Shown in pieces: positions 1-6,439 of a stretch of DNA of 9,347 nt. Position numbers and translations under genes: made by a program. This stretch comes from Comamonadaceae bacterium (GTDB taxonomy: Bacteria > Pseudomonadota > Gammaproteobacteria > Burkholderiales > Burkholderiaceae_C). Under the pieces are notes generated by a model that did not search any database, was not told the DNA's origin, and worked only from the letters and a program-made list of their open reading frames with translations. The stretch spans positions 1 through 9,347 of the forward strand of contig CANHGF010000068.1 of the NCBI GenBank assembly GCA_947460065.1, given 5' to 3'. Every line of letters begins with the position of its first letter. Position 1 is the first letter of the stretch.

Positions 1-2
1 CC

Positions 3-458
3 TTTTCTTCGCCCGATGGTTTGTGGTTCAGCCCCACCACCGGCATCTGCTGGATACAGACCGACGACGGTGCCATGACCGACGAGACGCACTGCATGAT
101 GCTCGCCGCCTTGCCCGGCCAGGTCGGAGATGGCAGCAAAGTCACTGCCAAGAACCGCATGCTGGTCAACGGCGTGGAGCAGACTGGCACGCAGGAGACC
201 TTTGTCGGTGCGACCCTGGGCGAGGCACGCCTGCGTCGCTTTCTGATCGGGCCCAAGGGCAGCGAGATTACTGGCGTGACCGAGGCCCCCGGCGGTCGCG
301 CGCTGTTCGTCAACATTCAGCACCCGGGCGAAGAAAGCAAGAGCGTGACCGATCTGCAAAGCCAGTGGCCGGGCAACAAAGGCTATGGCCGCCCGGGCCG
401 TCCCCGCTCCGCAACCATCGTGATTACGCGCAGCGATGGGGGCGTGATCGGGGTTTGA
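3..458 (+). CDS. phoX: PhoX-family alkaline phosphatase, C-terminal part (5' truncated by window edge)
   Basis: The frame is open from the first bases of the window to TGA at 456-458, so this is the last ~151 codons of a longer gene. The visible protein has the C-terminal signature of PhoX (DUF839): SPDGLWFSPTTGICWIQTDDG, then RRFLIGPKGSEITGV, FVNIQHPGE, and the ending PRSATIVITRSDGGVIGV. Known PhoX enzymes are large Tat-exported periplasmic phosphomonoesterases with calcium and iron cofactors, usually induced by phosphate starvation. The N-terminal signal and most metal ligands would lie outside the window, so catalytic competence cannot be judged here. The TTG at 21 that could serve as a start is internal to the conserved domain and is not a real start. 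A strong hairpin about 94 bases after the stop probably ends the transcript. Confidence 0.9.
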   Translation, partial: FSSPDGLWFSPTTGICWIQTDDGAMTDETHCMMLAALPGQVGDGSKVTAKNRMLVNGVEQTGTQETFVGATLGEARLRRFLIGPKGSEITGVTEAPGGRALFVNIQHPGEESKSVTDLQSQWPGNKGYGRPGRPRSATIVITRSDGGVIGV

Positions 459-551
459 GGCTGGCCGATGCCACCTTTGGCTCGGATTGCGCCCGCACCG
501 CGGTGCCCGGCCTCTTGCTATGCAGGGGGCAATCTTGCCCGCAAGTTCATA

Positions 552-579
552 AGAAAACGGCCCGTTAGGGCCGTTTTCT
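552..579. terminator. Perfect 12-bp hairpin, probable intrinsic terminator after phoX
   Basis: AGAAAACGGCCC (552-563) and GGGCCGTTTTCT (568-579) pair perfectly around a GTTA loop. The G/C-rich stem top with an A-tract on the left arm and a TTTT on the right arm is the classic rho-independent form, and by symmetry it can act on both strands. It lies between the phoX end at 458 and the convergent minus-strand gene ending at 675, so it is well placed to serve both. A weaker 5-bp hairpin (GGGCA/TGCCC, 527-540) lies just before it. Confidence 0.85.
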
Positions 580-674
580 ATGTCGGGCCGGTAGGGGTGT
601 GGTGGTCAACGGCTGCCTCATCGCATCTGCCTGGCGAACGCAGATCAACAAGGGCTACAAGGCACAGCCTAGGC

Positions 675-923
675 TCATTGGTCTGCAACAGCGGCCTGCC
701 GCTTGCGCTTGGCCAGGATCCAGGCCGAGTTGAGCCCGGTGAGGATCATGATGGGCCACAAGAAAGTGCAGACCATGGCCCACAGCACACGACCGCCCAG
801 CGTCGAGCCGCCTTCGGGTGTCTCGACCTTGTGGGGCCCCTCGCTGAAGATGTGCTGATAAGAGTAGGTCGAGAGACCGAATACGGCGCCAAACGATAGG
901 AACAGAACGATGTAGATGTTCAA
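675..923 (-). CDS. Small two-helix membrane protein of unknown function
   Basis: An 82-residue protein, read from a TTG start at 923 to TGA at 675. The start is chosen because a good Shine-Dalgarno GGGAG (930-934) sits 6 bases upstream, and translation then opens directly into the first hydrophobic segment (MNIYIVLFLSFGAVFGLS, residues 1-18). A longer reading to ATG at 1034 adds 37 residues of polar sequence encoded in an AT-rich, promoter-like stretch and is less likely. A polar, charged middle (SEGPHKVETPEGGSTLGG, about residues 28-45) separates helix 1 from helix 2 (VLWAMVCTFLWPIMILTGL, about 47-65). The tail is basic (AKRKRQ), which favours an inner-membrane hairpin with the C-terminus in the cytoplasm. 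I do not recognise the family. The gene stands alone, converging on phoX, with the 552-579 hairpin downstream. Confidence 0.65.
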   Translation of the reverse strand: MNIYIVLFLSFGAVFGLSTYSYQHIFSEGPHKVETPEGGSTLGGRVLWAMVCTFLWPIMILTGLNSAWILAKRKRQAAVADQ

Positions 924-1328
924 GGCAATCTCCCAGGTGAGAAGAGTCAGGGCCGCCTGGATGGGGCGGTCGCGTGAGCTTGAATAGGCACAATAAGAAT
1001 TTGTAAGTTTAAACAGACAGTTAAATATGTACATAACTTATTACACCAAGGGGTATTTGCGCTCAGAAAGGATGGACCTTACCCCTGTTACCCGCACTGC
1101 AAAGGCTACCGAAACTGCGCAGCCCGCCCGGTCATGGTGAGGAGCCTGGCAGCTGCATGCCCCGGTCTTTCGAGCCTGATGCGCTGAGCGGCCAGAGGTC
1201 GATCGCCTTGCCCTCAGGAGCGGTCCAGAGCCTATGCCCATGATCGTTCGCCTCAAGTTTTTCAAGTTGGCGTCGATCTGTCCGGAGCAGGCGCTCTGTA
1301 GATGCCGGTGGTGAGGCTTTTTTTGACG
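924..1328. other. 405-base region without a supported gene; AT-rich regulatory-looking segment
   Basis: The left third (about 981-1050) is distinctly AT-rich against GC-rich surroundings. It holds two perfect palindromes, GTTTAAAC (1007-1014) and TATGTACATA (1026-1035), flanked by TAAGTT (1004-1009) and AACTTA (1035-1040). This is a plausible promoter or operator zone for the minus-strand membrane protein at 675-923. A 7-bp inverted repeat, AGGGGTA (1049-1055) and TACCCCT (1080-1086), follows. From about 1090 to 1310 I see no gene, RNA or clear promoter. A minus-strand frame at 1041-1265 is open, but its protein is arginine-rich and lacks any recognisable pattern. Confidence 0.5.
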
Positions 1329-1733
1329 ATGTACTTCATGCGATTGCCGATAGTGGCGACGATGTCAGCCCTCGTGCTGGCAGGCTGTGCCACGGTCATC
1401 GGCAGCCCGGAGCAATCGGTGACTGTGCGCACGCAATGCAAGCAGCAGGTTTTTCAGCGCCGCTGCCTTGCATCGAATGACAAAGGCAGCTGGAACTTTG
1501 TGACGCCAGCCACGCTCTCAATTCCTCGCAGCAGTGAGCCTCTGGCTTTGCAGTGTGAGTCGGGCTTGATTGACGGGAGCTTGGCGCCCGTTTCCGCCCA
1601 ACCGTCCCTTGAAACCTTGGGCAATATCGTCTTGGGCGGCTTGCTGGGTCTGGCTTTGGATGTGAGGAACGATATGGCGTTTGCCTACCCCTCTGAAATC
1701 AACATTGAGCTGCCCCTGTGCAAGTTTCTGTGA
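1329..1733 (+). CDS. Outer-membrane-type lipoprotein of unknown function
   Basis: A 134-residue lipoprotein precursor. The signal peptide MYFMRLPIVATMSALVLAGC ends in a textbook lipobox (L-A-G-C), giving lipidated Cys20; mature residues A-T follow, so retention at the inner membrane by Asp+2 is not expected. ATG 1329 is preferred, with GAGG 12 bases upstream; ATG 1302 (nine extra residues) and ATG 1338 are also in frame. The mature part has short conserved-looking blocks (SPEQSVTVRTQC, a Cys pair near residues 37 and 46, NDKGSWNFVTPATLSIPRS) and ends with a glycine-rich segment, GNIVLGGLLGLALDV, then FAYPSEINIELPLC. This arrangement (Thr-Pro-x-x-hydrophobic, a short Gly-rich hydrophobic stretch, then YPSEI) is familiar from small proteobacterial lipoproteins without assigned function. 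The next lipoprotein gene starts 8 bases after the stop, so the two are likely one operon. Confidence 0.8.
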   Translation: MYFMRLPIVATMSALVLAGCATVIGSPEQSVTVRTQCKQQVFQRRCLASNDKGSWNFVTPATLSIPRSSEPLALQCESGLIDGSLAPVSAQPSLETLGNIVLGGLLGLALDVRNDMAFAYPSEINIELPLCKFL

Positions 1734-1741
1734 GCCGCCAC

Positions 1742-3592
1742 ATGAAGGCCATGAAGTTTGCTTTCATGTTGATGTGTAGTCTGCTGCTGGTGGCCTGTGG
1801 CGGGGGCGGGGGCGGCTGTACTGCGGTGAGCTGGGCCTTGGGCTCAGGGGCGGGTTCGACGTGTGAGAAAGGCCAAGCCAAGCCAAGCTCCACGGGGACT
1901 CCTGGGGCGCTATCGGGCGTGGCCGCTGGCGGTGCGCCGATCATCGGCAACGTCGAAGTCACCGACGCTTTGGGGGCCAAGCGAGGGGCCACCATCGAAG
2001 CCAATGGGCGTTACACCGTCGACGTGCAAGGCATGACGGCACCTTTTGTGCTCAAAGCGGGCGGCCGTGTGGGTGGGACCTGGGTCACTTACTACTCGGT
2101 CGCGTTGGCGAGCGACGTGGGTGGAACCATCAACATCACGCCGTTTACCGACATCATCGTCTCAAGCCTGGCGGCGACGGTGGCCGATAAGTTTGGCAAT
2201 GGCGCCGACCCGGATAAGGTGAATTTGCCCAGTATTGAGCAAGCCCGCCTGGCGCTCTACAAGAAGCTCCACCCCTTGCTCAAGCACATGGGCATTGAAG
2301 ATGGCATCGATTTTCTGCGTTCGGCCTTCAATGCCGATCACACCCAACTCGATGCCTTGTTTGATGTGCTTCAGGTTCATAGCGATCCCGTCACCAACGA
2401 GATTGCCATCAGAGACTTCATGAACCAGGTCACCCTGGCAAGGATTGACGTCACAAAAGCCATTGATGGCGTCCCCATCTCGCCTGGCAGTTTGCCCGCC
2501 CATGCCGGCGACGATATACGCCAGATCGTGAAGGTGATTGAAGACTTCGGCGCACTGTTTGCGACGCAATTGCCTACTGCGCAGCAATTGGCTTCAAGCG
2601 GACTGCTTGACACCTCCAGTGACTTTTTGGACGCGGGCCAGTCATTTCAGCAGTGGGCTGGCGAGTTGAGCAGCAATGTCGCCTTGATCGGCTGGAAAAT
2701 CATTGGCGTTGATGTGAAGCTCAACGCCGACGGCCTGAGCGCGACAGCCACCGGTGCGGCACAGAATTCCCAAGGGGTGATCAAGGAAGAGGTCAACAAA
2801 ACCAGATTTGTAAAAAAGCAGGGGCGCTGGTTGTTTCAGGGTGATGGTTTGATCGCTGACGTGGGGTTTAAGGCCGCTCAAATCTACGATCAAAACAGAG
2901 ACACCCTGTGGAGTGGCATTGGCTTTGGTGTCGATCCCTTTGCCTACAACAACAGTCGAGCGGCACCCGCACGGGTGGTCACGGCTTCCGTCACTGGGCC
3001 AGGGCTGTCCACTCCCCTGCTACTGGCTCAGAACCTGTATGACACTTGGTTGGGGGTGGCTGCGCCAGGCGAACTGACGACGACCCGAGGCAATGAGATT
3101 GGCGAATGCCCTGGCTTGTATAACTGGGCTTGTCTGATTACATCGAACATCGCCGACAACAGCTCTTACAAGCTGATCCTGAAGGATGTAGCAGGCGGTG
3201 CCTTAAATGGCGAGGGGTACGACATCAATCTCGGATTGGCGCCACTGCCCACCAGCAGTTTGACCCGCGCCATGTTCGGCACGATAGGCCAGGTGACCAT
3301 CGATGGCCAAGCGCTCAAGCCCGCTGCCTTCACGCCCAACAAAAGCTTGCAGGTGAACTTTACTTTGCCCGCCAATCGTTTCGTCAGCAGTATTCAGGTG
3401 CAGGCAACGGGTGTCACCGGCCTGCCTTACTTCAGAATTGAAAAGCCTCTGCTGGCTGGCAATACCAGCGTGTTGATTGGCTGGACAGCGCCCGAAAACA
3501 ATGTGACGGTCAATTCACTCCATTTCCGCTTGTGCACCTATGACCTGAGCGGGCGTAAATTCGTCACGACTTACACGGTACCCGTCCGCTGA
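1742..3592 (+). CDS. Large lipoprotein with polyglycine linker and beta-rich modules
   Basis: A 616-residue lipoprotein precursor. ATG 1742 is chosen over GTG 1718 (which overlaps the previous gene) and ATG 1751 (no spacer after GAAGG). The signal MKAMKFAFMLMCSLLLVAC gives lipidated Cys19, followed by six glycines, a flexible tether often seen in Burkholderiales lipoproteins. Residues ~50-145 look like a carboxypeptidase-regulatory or Ig-like beta module (ALSGVAAGGAPIIGNVEVTDA, then GRYTVDVQG and VLKAGG). About 155-290 is mostly helical (YKKLHPLLKHMGIEDGIDFL). About 300-372 ends in RFVKKQGRWLFQGDG, the pattern of an NTF2/SnoaL-like fold. About 405-616 is beta-rich, with a possible disulfide pair near Cys456 and Cys464. 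No catalytic motif is evident. It follows another lipoprotein gene by 8 bases. A cell-surface or periplasmic binding or scaffold role is inference only. Confidence 0.85.
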   Translation: MKAMKFAFMLMCSLLLVACGGGGGGCTAVSWALGSGAGSTCEKGQAKPSSTGTPGALSGVAAGGAPIIGNVEVTDALGAKRGATIEANGRYTVDVQGMTAPFVLKAGGRVGGTWVTYYSVALASDVGGTINITPFTDIIVSSLAATVADKFGNGADPDKVNLPSIEQARLALYKKLHPLLKHMGIEDGIDFLRSAFNADHTQLDALFDVLQVHSDPVTNEIAIRDFMNQVTLARIDVTKAIDGVPISPGSLPAHAGDDIRQIVKVIEDFGALFATQLPTAQQLASSGLLDTSSDFLDAGQSFQQWAGELSSNVALIGWKIIGVDVKLNADGLSATATGAAQNSQGVIKEEVNKTRFVKKQGRWLFQGDGLIADVGFKAAQIYDQNRDTLWSGIGFGVDPFAYNNSRAAPARVVTASVTGPGLSTPLLLAQNLYDTWLGVAAPGELTTTRGNEIGECPGLYNWACLITSNIADNSSYKLILKDVAGGALNGEGYDINLGLAPLPTSSLTRAMFGTIGQVTIDGQALKPAAFTPNKSLQVNFTLPANRFVSSIQVQATGVTGLPYFRIEKPLLAGNTSVLIGWTAPENNVTVNSLHFRLCTYDLSGRKFVTTYTVPVR

Positions 3593-3601
3593 GCAGCGCC
3601 A

Positions 3602-3638
3602 GCTTGCAAGCCTTGGCTCATGGGGCCAAGGGGGGGGG
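3602..3638. terminator. Hairpin between convergent genes, weak terminator candidate
   Basis: CCTTGGC (3611-3617) and GCCAAGG (3625-3631) form a 7-bp stem with a 7-base loop, preceded by the palindrome GCTTGCAAGC (3602-3611) and followed by a run of nine G (3630-3638). It lies in the 93-base gap between the lipoprotein gene ending at 3592 and the receptor gene ending at 3686 on the other strand. There is no T-tract on either side, so termination may not be intrinsic. Confidence 0.3.
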
Positions 3639-3685
3639 TGGTGTTGCTGGCAGACCCGGCCCCGGCCCCCTGCGCAGCGTTCAGC

Positions 3686-4657
3686 TCATTCCGGTTCGAT
3701 GCGCGCGTCGCGCACCACCTTGCCCCAACGCGGCGACTCCGCGCGGATCAAGGCCGCGAATTGCTCGGGTGTTCCGCCGCCGAGTTCATTGCCCTGGCTG
3801 AGGACCTTGTCTTTGACCTCAGCGTTTTGCAGGGCCTGGTTGCAAGCTGCGTTGAGGGTGCGCACCAGATCGGGTGACAAGCCCTTGGGGCCGATCAGAC
3901 CCTGCCAGTTTTGCACTTCCACAGCGGGGAAGCCCAGCTCAGCCATGGTGGGCACGTCGGGCAGCAGCGGCGAGCGCGCCTTGCTGGTGCAGGCGATGGC
4001 GCGCAAGCGGCCACCCTTGATGGCTGGCATGGCGCTGTACATCTGCTCGAACATCATGTCGACCTGCCCGGCCATCAGGTCAGAGGCGCCAGCCGCGCCG
4101 CTCTTGTAGGGCGCGTGGATCAGGTCTATCTTGGCACTGTGCTCAAACAAGGCCCCGCTGAGGTGGTGCGAGCCACCAATGCCCCCCGAGGCATAGCTGA
4201 GCCGGCCCGGCGCAGCCTTGGCTGCGGCCACGATATCGCTCAGCGATTTGTAGCGCGAATCGGTTCGCACCATGAGAATCAGCGGGCCTTTTTCGATCAG
4301 CGTGATGGGCAGCAAGTCATTGAGCGGGTCGAAGTTGAGCTTTTTGAACAGAGCATGGTTGACCGCCAGCGGCGCGAAGTTGCCCATGCCTATGGTGTAA
4401 CCGTCGGGCCGAGCGCGGGCGATGATTTCGGTGCCGATGTTGCCGCCGGCGCCGGCTTTGTTGTCGATGATGATGGGCTGGCCCAGGATGGCGCTCATCG
4501 CCTTGGCCACCTGGCGCGAACGGCTGTCGGCATTGCCGCCGGCGGCATACGGGCAGATCCAGGTGATGGGCTTACTCGGGTATTTGTCCTGGGCCTGCAC
4601 AAGGGCAGGGGCCAGAGTGAGGGCGGCGGCGCTTTGGATCAGGGTTCGGCGTTGCAT
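3686..4657 (-). CDS. Bug/TctC-family periplasmic solute-binding receptor
   Basis: A 323-residue extracytoplasmic receptor of the tripartite tricarboxylate transporter type. ATG at 4657 has Shine-Dalgarno GGAG 5 bases upstream (4663-4666). Residues 1-22 are a signal peptide with RR at 3-4 and an A-Q-A end before QDKYPSKP. The family hallmarks are in order: YPSKPITWICPYAAGGNADS (26-45), NKAGAGGNIGTEIIARARPDGYT in the next block, HAPYKSGAAGASDLMAGQVD in the middle, and GLIGPKGLSPDLV near the C-terminal third. Bug proteins bind small carboxylates or related solutes, and Burkholderiales carry many orphan copies without adjacent TctA/TctB membrane genes. None is visible here, so this is an orphan and its ligand cannot be named. 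The gene is divergent from the HipA-like kinase, sharing a 113-base control region. Confidence 0.93.
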   Translation of the reverse strand: MQRRTLIQSAAALTLAPALVQAQDKYPSKPITWICPYAAGGNADSRSRQVAKAMSAILGQPIIIDNKAGAGGNIGTEIIARARPDGYTIGMGNFAPLAVNHALFKKLNFDPLNDLLPITLIEKGPLILMVRTDSRYKSLSDIVAAAKAAPGRLSYASGGIGGSHHLSGALFEHSAKIDLIHAPYKSGAAGASDLMAGQVDMMFEQMYSAMPAIKGGRLRAIACTSKARSPLLPDVPTMAELGFPAVEVQNWQGLIGPKGLSPDLVRTLNAACNQALQNAEVKDKVLSQGNELGGGTPEQFAALIRAESPRWGKVVRDARIEPE

Positions 4658-4678
4658 GGAGTCTCCGTGAATTTCTGA

Positions 4679-4706
4679 ATTATGGTGCTCTGCGCAGGTC
4701 GCGCAA
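4679..4706 (-). promoter_or_regulatory. Candidate sigma-70 promoter for the Bug receptor gene
   Basis: Read on the minus strand, TTGCGC (4701-4706) and CATAAT (4679-4684) are separated by 16 bases. The -10 box is one base from consensus and the -35 box is weak. Transcription would begin near 4672, leaving a leader of about 15 bases that includes the GGAG ribosome binding site. This is a pattern match only. Confidence 0.4.
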
Positions 4707-4736
4707 GATCCAAACTTGCTGCAGCCCAAAAGTGTA

Positions 4737-4758
4737 TTATCTATTCGTTTATCTATTC
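4737..4758 (+). repeat. Tandem direct repeat ahead of the HipA-like gene, candidate operator
   Basis: TTATCTATTC occurs perfectly at 4737-4746 and again at 4749-4758, a 12-base period. A further match, ATCTATTCAAT, lies inside the coding region at 4929-4939 and is identical to 4751-4761. The repeats overlap TATCTA and TATTAT sequences that could act as -10 boxes for the kinase gene (a weak -35, TTGCTG, is at 4716-4721). Because the encoded protein carries its own helix-turn-helix domain, autoregulatory binding here is a reasonable inference. Direct rather than inverted arrangement differs from the HipB operators of E. coli. Confidence 0.45.
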
Positions 4759-4770
4759 AATTCAAATCAG

Positions 4771-6126
4771 ATGGCCGTATCTCCCTATGCCGATGCGATT
4801 CGTGCCCGCCTGGCCCGCGGGCCAGGCACGGCCCGAGATCTCGTTGAGCAGTTGGCCATCAGCCAGCCCACCGTTTCCCGCGCCTTGGCCGGATTGGGCG
4901 ATGAGGTGGTGCGCCTGGGGGCGGCGCGATCTATTCAATACCTCCTGCGTGACGGCCTGCGCGGCTTGCCCGACGTGCCGGTCTATCGGGTGGAGGCACA
5001 AGGACAAATTCTCCGCTTGGGTCTGCTGGTGCCGGTCCGCCCCGATGGGTTTGTGATGCGGGCCGACAGCGGCGCCACAGAGCATACCGGTGGCCTGCCC
5101 TGGTGGCTGTTCGATATGAGGCCCCAAGGCTATCTGGGGCGGGCCTACGCCCTGCGCCATGGCGCGGACCTGGGGCTGCCCGACCGTTTGAGCGAGTGGA
5201 CGGATGCGCAGGCCCTGCGCGCCTTGATCATGCACGGCCACGATCTGGTGGGCAACCTCTTGCTCGGCGACGCCGCCCGCGAGCGCTTCCTCTCACAGAC
5301 GAAGCCTGAGGCCTTGAGCGATGAATCCAAGGCGATCGCCTATGGGCGCATGGCCCGCGAGGCGGCCCATGGCGAACGCCCGGGCTCATCGGCCGCTGGC
5401 GAGCAGCCCAAGTTCACGGCTTGGGCGCAGGCCAGCGCCGGACCTGCTCATGTTCTGGTCAAGTTCAGTGAGGCGCTCGACAGCCCGGTGAGCGAGCGCT
5501 GGCGTGATGTCCTGATGGCCGAGCATCTGGCCCTGCAGACATTGGCCCGCCATAGGGTGCCTGCGTCGCAGAGCCGTATCTTGGACCATGGCTCGCAGCG
5601 CTTCCTGGAGCTTGAGCGCTTTGACCGGGTCGGCTATTGGGGGCGTCGTGGCCTTGCGTCACTGACCGCGCTGGATGCGCAATTTATAGGCGCGCCTGCC
5701 GATCAAAATGACTGGCCCCGCCTGAGCCATCGATTGGCCGCTACCGGCCGCATTACCAAGTCGGCGCGAGAGATGGCTCAATTGCTCTGGGCCTTCGGAA
5801 CCCTGATTGGAAACACCGATATGCACAACGGCAACTTGTCCTTCCTCACCGACTCGGGCCCGCCCTATGAGCTGGCGCCTGCCTATGACATGGCGCCTAT
5901 GGCTTTCGCGCCGCGCAGCGGCGGCGGCCTGCCCGACGTCTTGCCTGAGGCGCGCATCCATGCGGCCGTGCCTGCGGCGCAGTGGCGGCAGGCCTTGTTG
6001 CTGGCTCAGCAGCATGCCCAGTTGCTGCAAAAAACACCGGGCCTGAGCCCTGGTTTTAGGCCCTGCCTGTCGGCGTTGGTGGGCCATATTGAACGGGCGG
6101 GCGCCAAGATCGCGCGCTTGGCCTGA
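4771..6126 (+). CDS. yjjJ: HipA-family serine/threonine kinase with fused N-terminal HTH (YjjJ type)
   Basis: A 451-residue protein joining a winged helix-turn-helix (about residues 5-60, recognition helix ISQPTVSRALAGL at 30-42) to a HipA-like kinase. Kinase landmarks are intact: the Gly/Ser loop SSAAGEQPKF (about 206-215, equivalent to the HipA loop carrying its autophosphorylated serine), HVLVKF with ATP-binding Lys231, LELERFDR (279-286), the catalytic loop GNTDMHNGN with Asp350, and the metal-binding AYDMAP with Asp373. In classical HipBA, HipA phosphorylates glutamyl-tRNA synthetase and is held by the separate HTH protein HipB. Here no hipB is adjacent, and the fused HTH may replace it, as in E. 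coli YjjJ. The real target is unknown. GTG 4732 is also in frame, but its codons lie in the AT-rich repeat zone, so ATG 4771 is preferred even though it has no good Shine-Dalgarno. A 6-bp hairpin (6127-6144) follows the stop. Confidence 0.88.
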   Translation: MAVSPYADAIRARLARGPGTARDLVEQLAISQPTVSRALAGLGDEVVRLGAARSIQYLLRDGLRGLPDVPVYRVEAQGQILRLGLLVPVRPDGFVMRADSGATEHTGGLPWWLFDMRPQGYLGRAYALRHGADLGLPDRLSEWTDAQALRALIMHGHDLVGNLLLGDAARERFLSQTKPEALSDESKAIAYGRMAREAAHGERPGSSAAGEQPKFTAWAQASAGPAHVLVKFSEALDSPVSERWRDVLMAEHLALQTLARHRVPASQSRILDHGSQRFLELERFDRVGYWGRRGLASLTALDAQFIGAPADQNDWPRLSHRLAATGRITKSAREMAQLLWAFGTLIGNTDMHNGNLSFLTDSGPPYELAPAYDMAPMAFAPRSGGGLPDVLPEARIHAAVPAAQWRQALLLAQQHAQLLQKTPGLSPGFRPCLSALVGHIERAGAKIARLA

Positions 6127-6204
6127 TCTGCGCCGGACCGCAGACAGTCGAGGTCGGTGTATACCCGTGCCACACTCGGTATCTCACACCATGGGCCCTA
6201 TGAC

Positions 6205-6222
6205 CCTAAATCCGGCAGTTGA
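6205..6222 (+). repeat. Left terminal inverted repeat of the MITE-like element
   Basis: CCTAAATCCGGCAGTTGA, preceded immediately by the duplicated ATGAC. It matches the right end exactly over 18 bases in inverted orientation. Confidence 0.9.
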
Positions 6223-6421
6223 CCGCTCAATTCCTCCGAAAAGGTCTTGTCGCGAATGACCTTTTCGCCCTTGTCAAAACTCACCTTTTGGGTGAGTCCG
6301 CTACGCACCCGATTGCACGACTGCAGCGCGCGCTGGCTTCGTTGCGCGTCGTTGCAGGGGGCGATCCTGCGGCCTCCTCGCGCCTCGCCAGCACGCCCCG
6401 CAGCCGCACACTCGGGCGCGT

Positions 6422-6439
6422 TCAACTGCCGGATTTAGG
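6422..6439 (-). repeat. Right terminal inverted repeat of the MITE-like element
   Basis: On the plus strand this reads TCAACTGCCGGATTTAGG and abuts the ATG of the monooxygenase gene. The GGA at 6431-6433 lies 6 bases before that ATG and may serve as a replacement, weak ribosome binding site. Confidence 0.9.

Noticed and set aside
468..899. Plus-strand frame opposite the small membrane protein
   Set aside because: Its protein is low-complexity and crosses the strong hairpin at 552-579; it is the antisense shadow of the minus-strand gene.
1041..1265. Minus-strand open frame of 74 codons
   Set aside because: The protein is arginine- and serine-rich without recognisable pattern, the frame crosses promoter-like sequence, and there is no convincing ribosome binding site.
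1798..1815. G-rich tract in the lipoprotein gene as a phase-variation switch
   Set aside because: The G runs are only five long and interrupted by C; they are adequately explained by the polyglycine tether codons.
3630..3638. Run of nine G as a regulatory slippage tract
   Set aside because: It lies between two convergent gene ends, where slippage would alter neither a promoter nor a reading frame.
4732..4770. GTG start at 4732 for the HipA-like gene, adding 13 residues
   Set aside because: The added codons are the AT-rich tandem repeat and would encode a hydrophobic peptide not expected ahead of an HTH domain.
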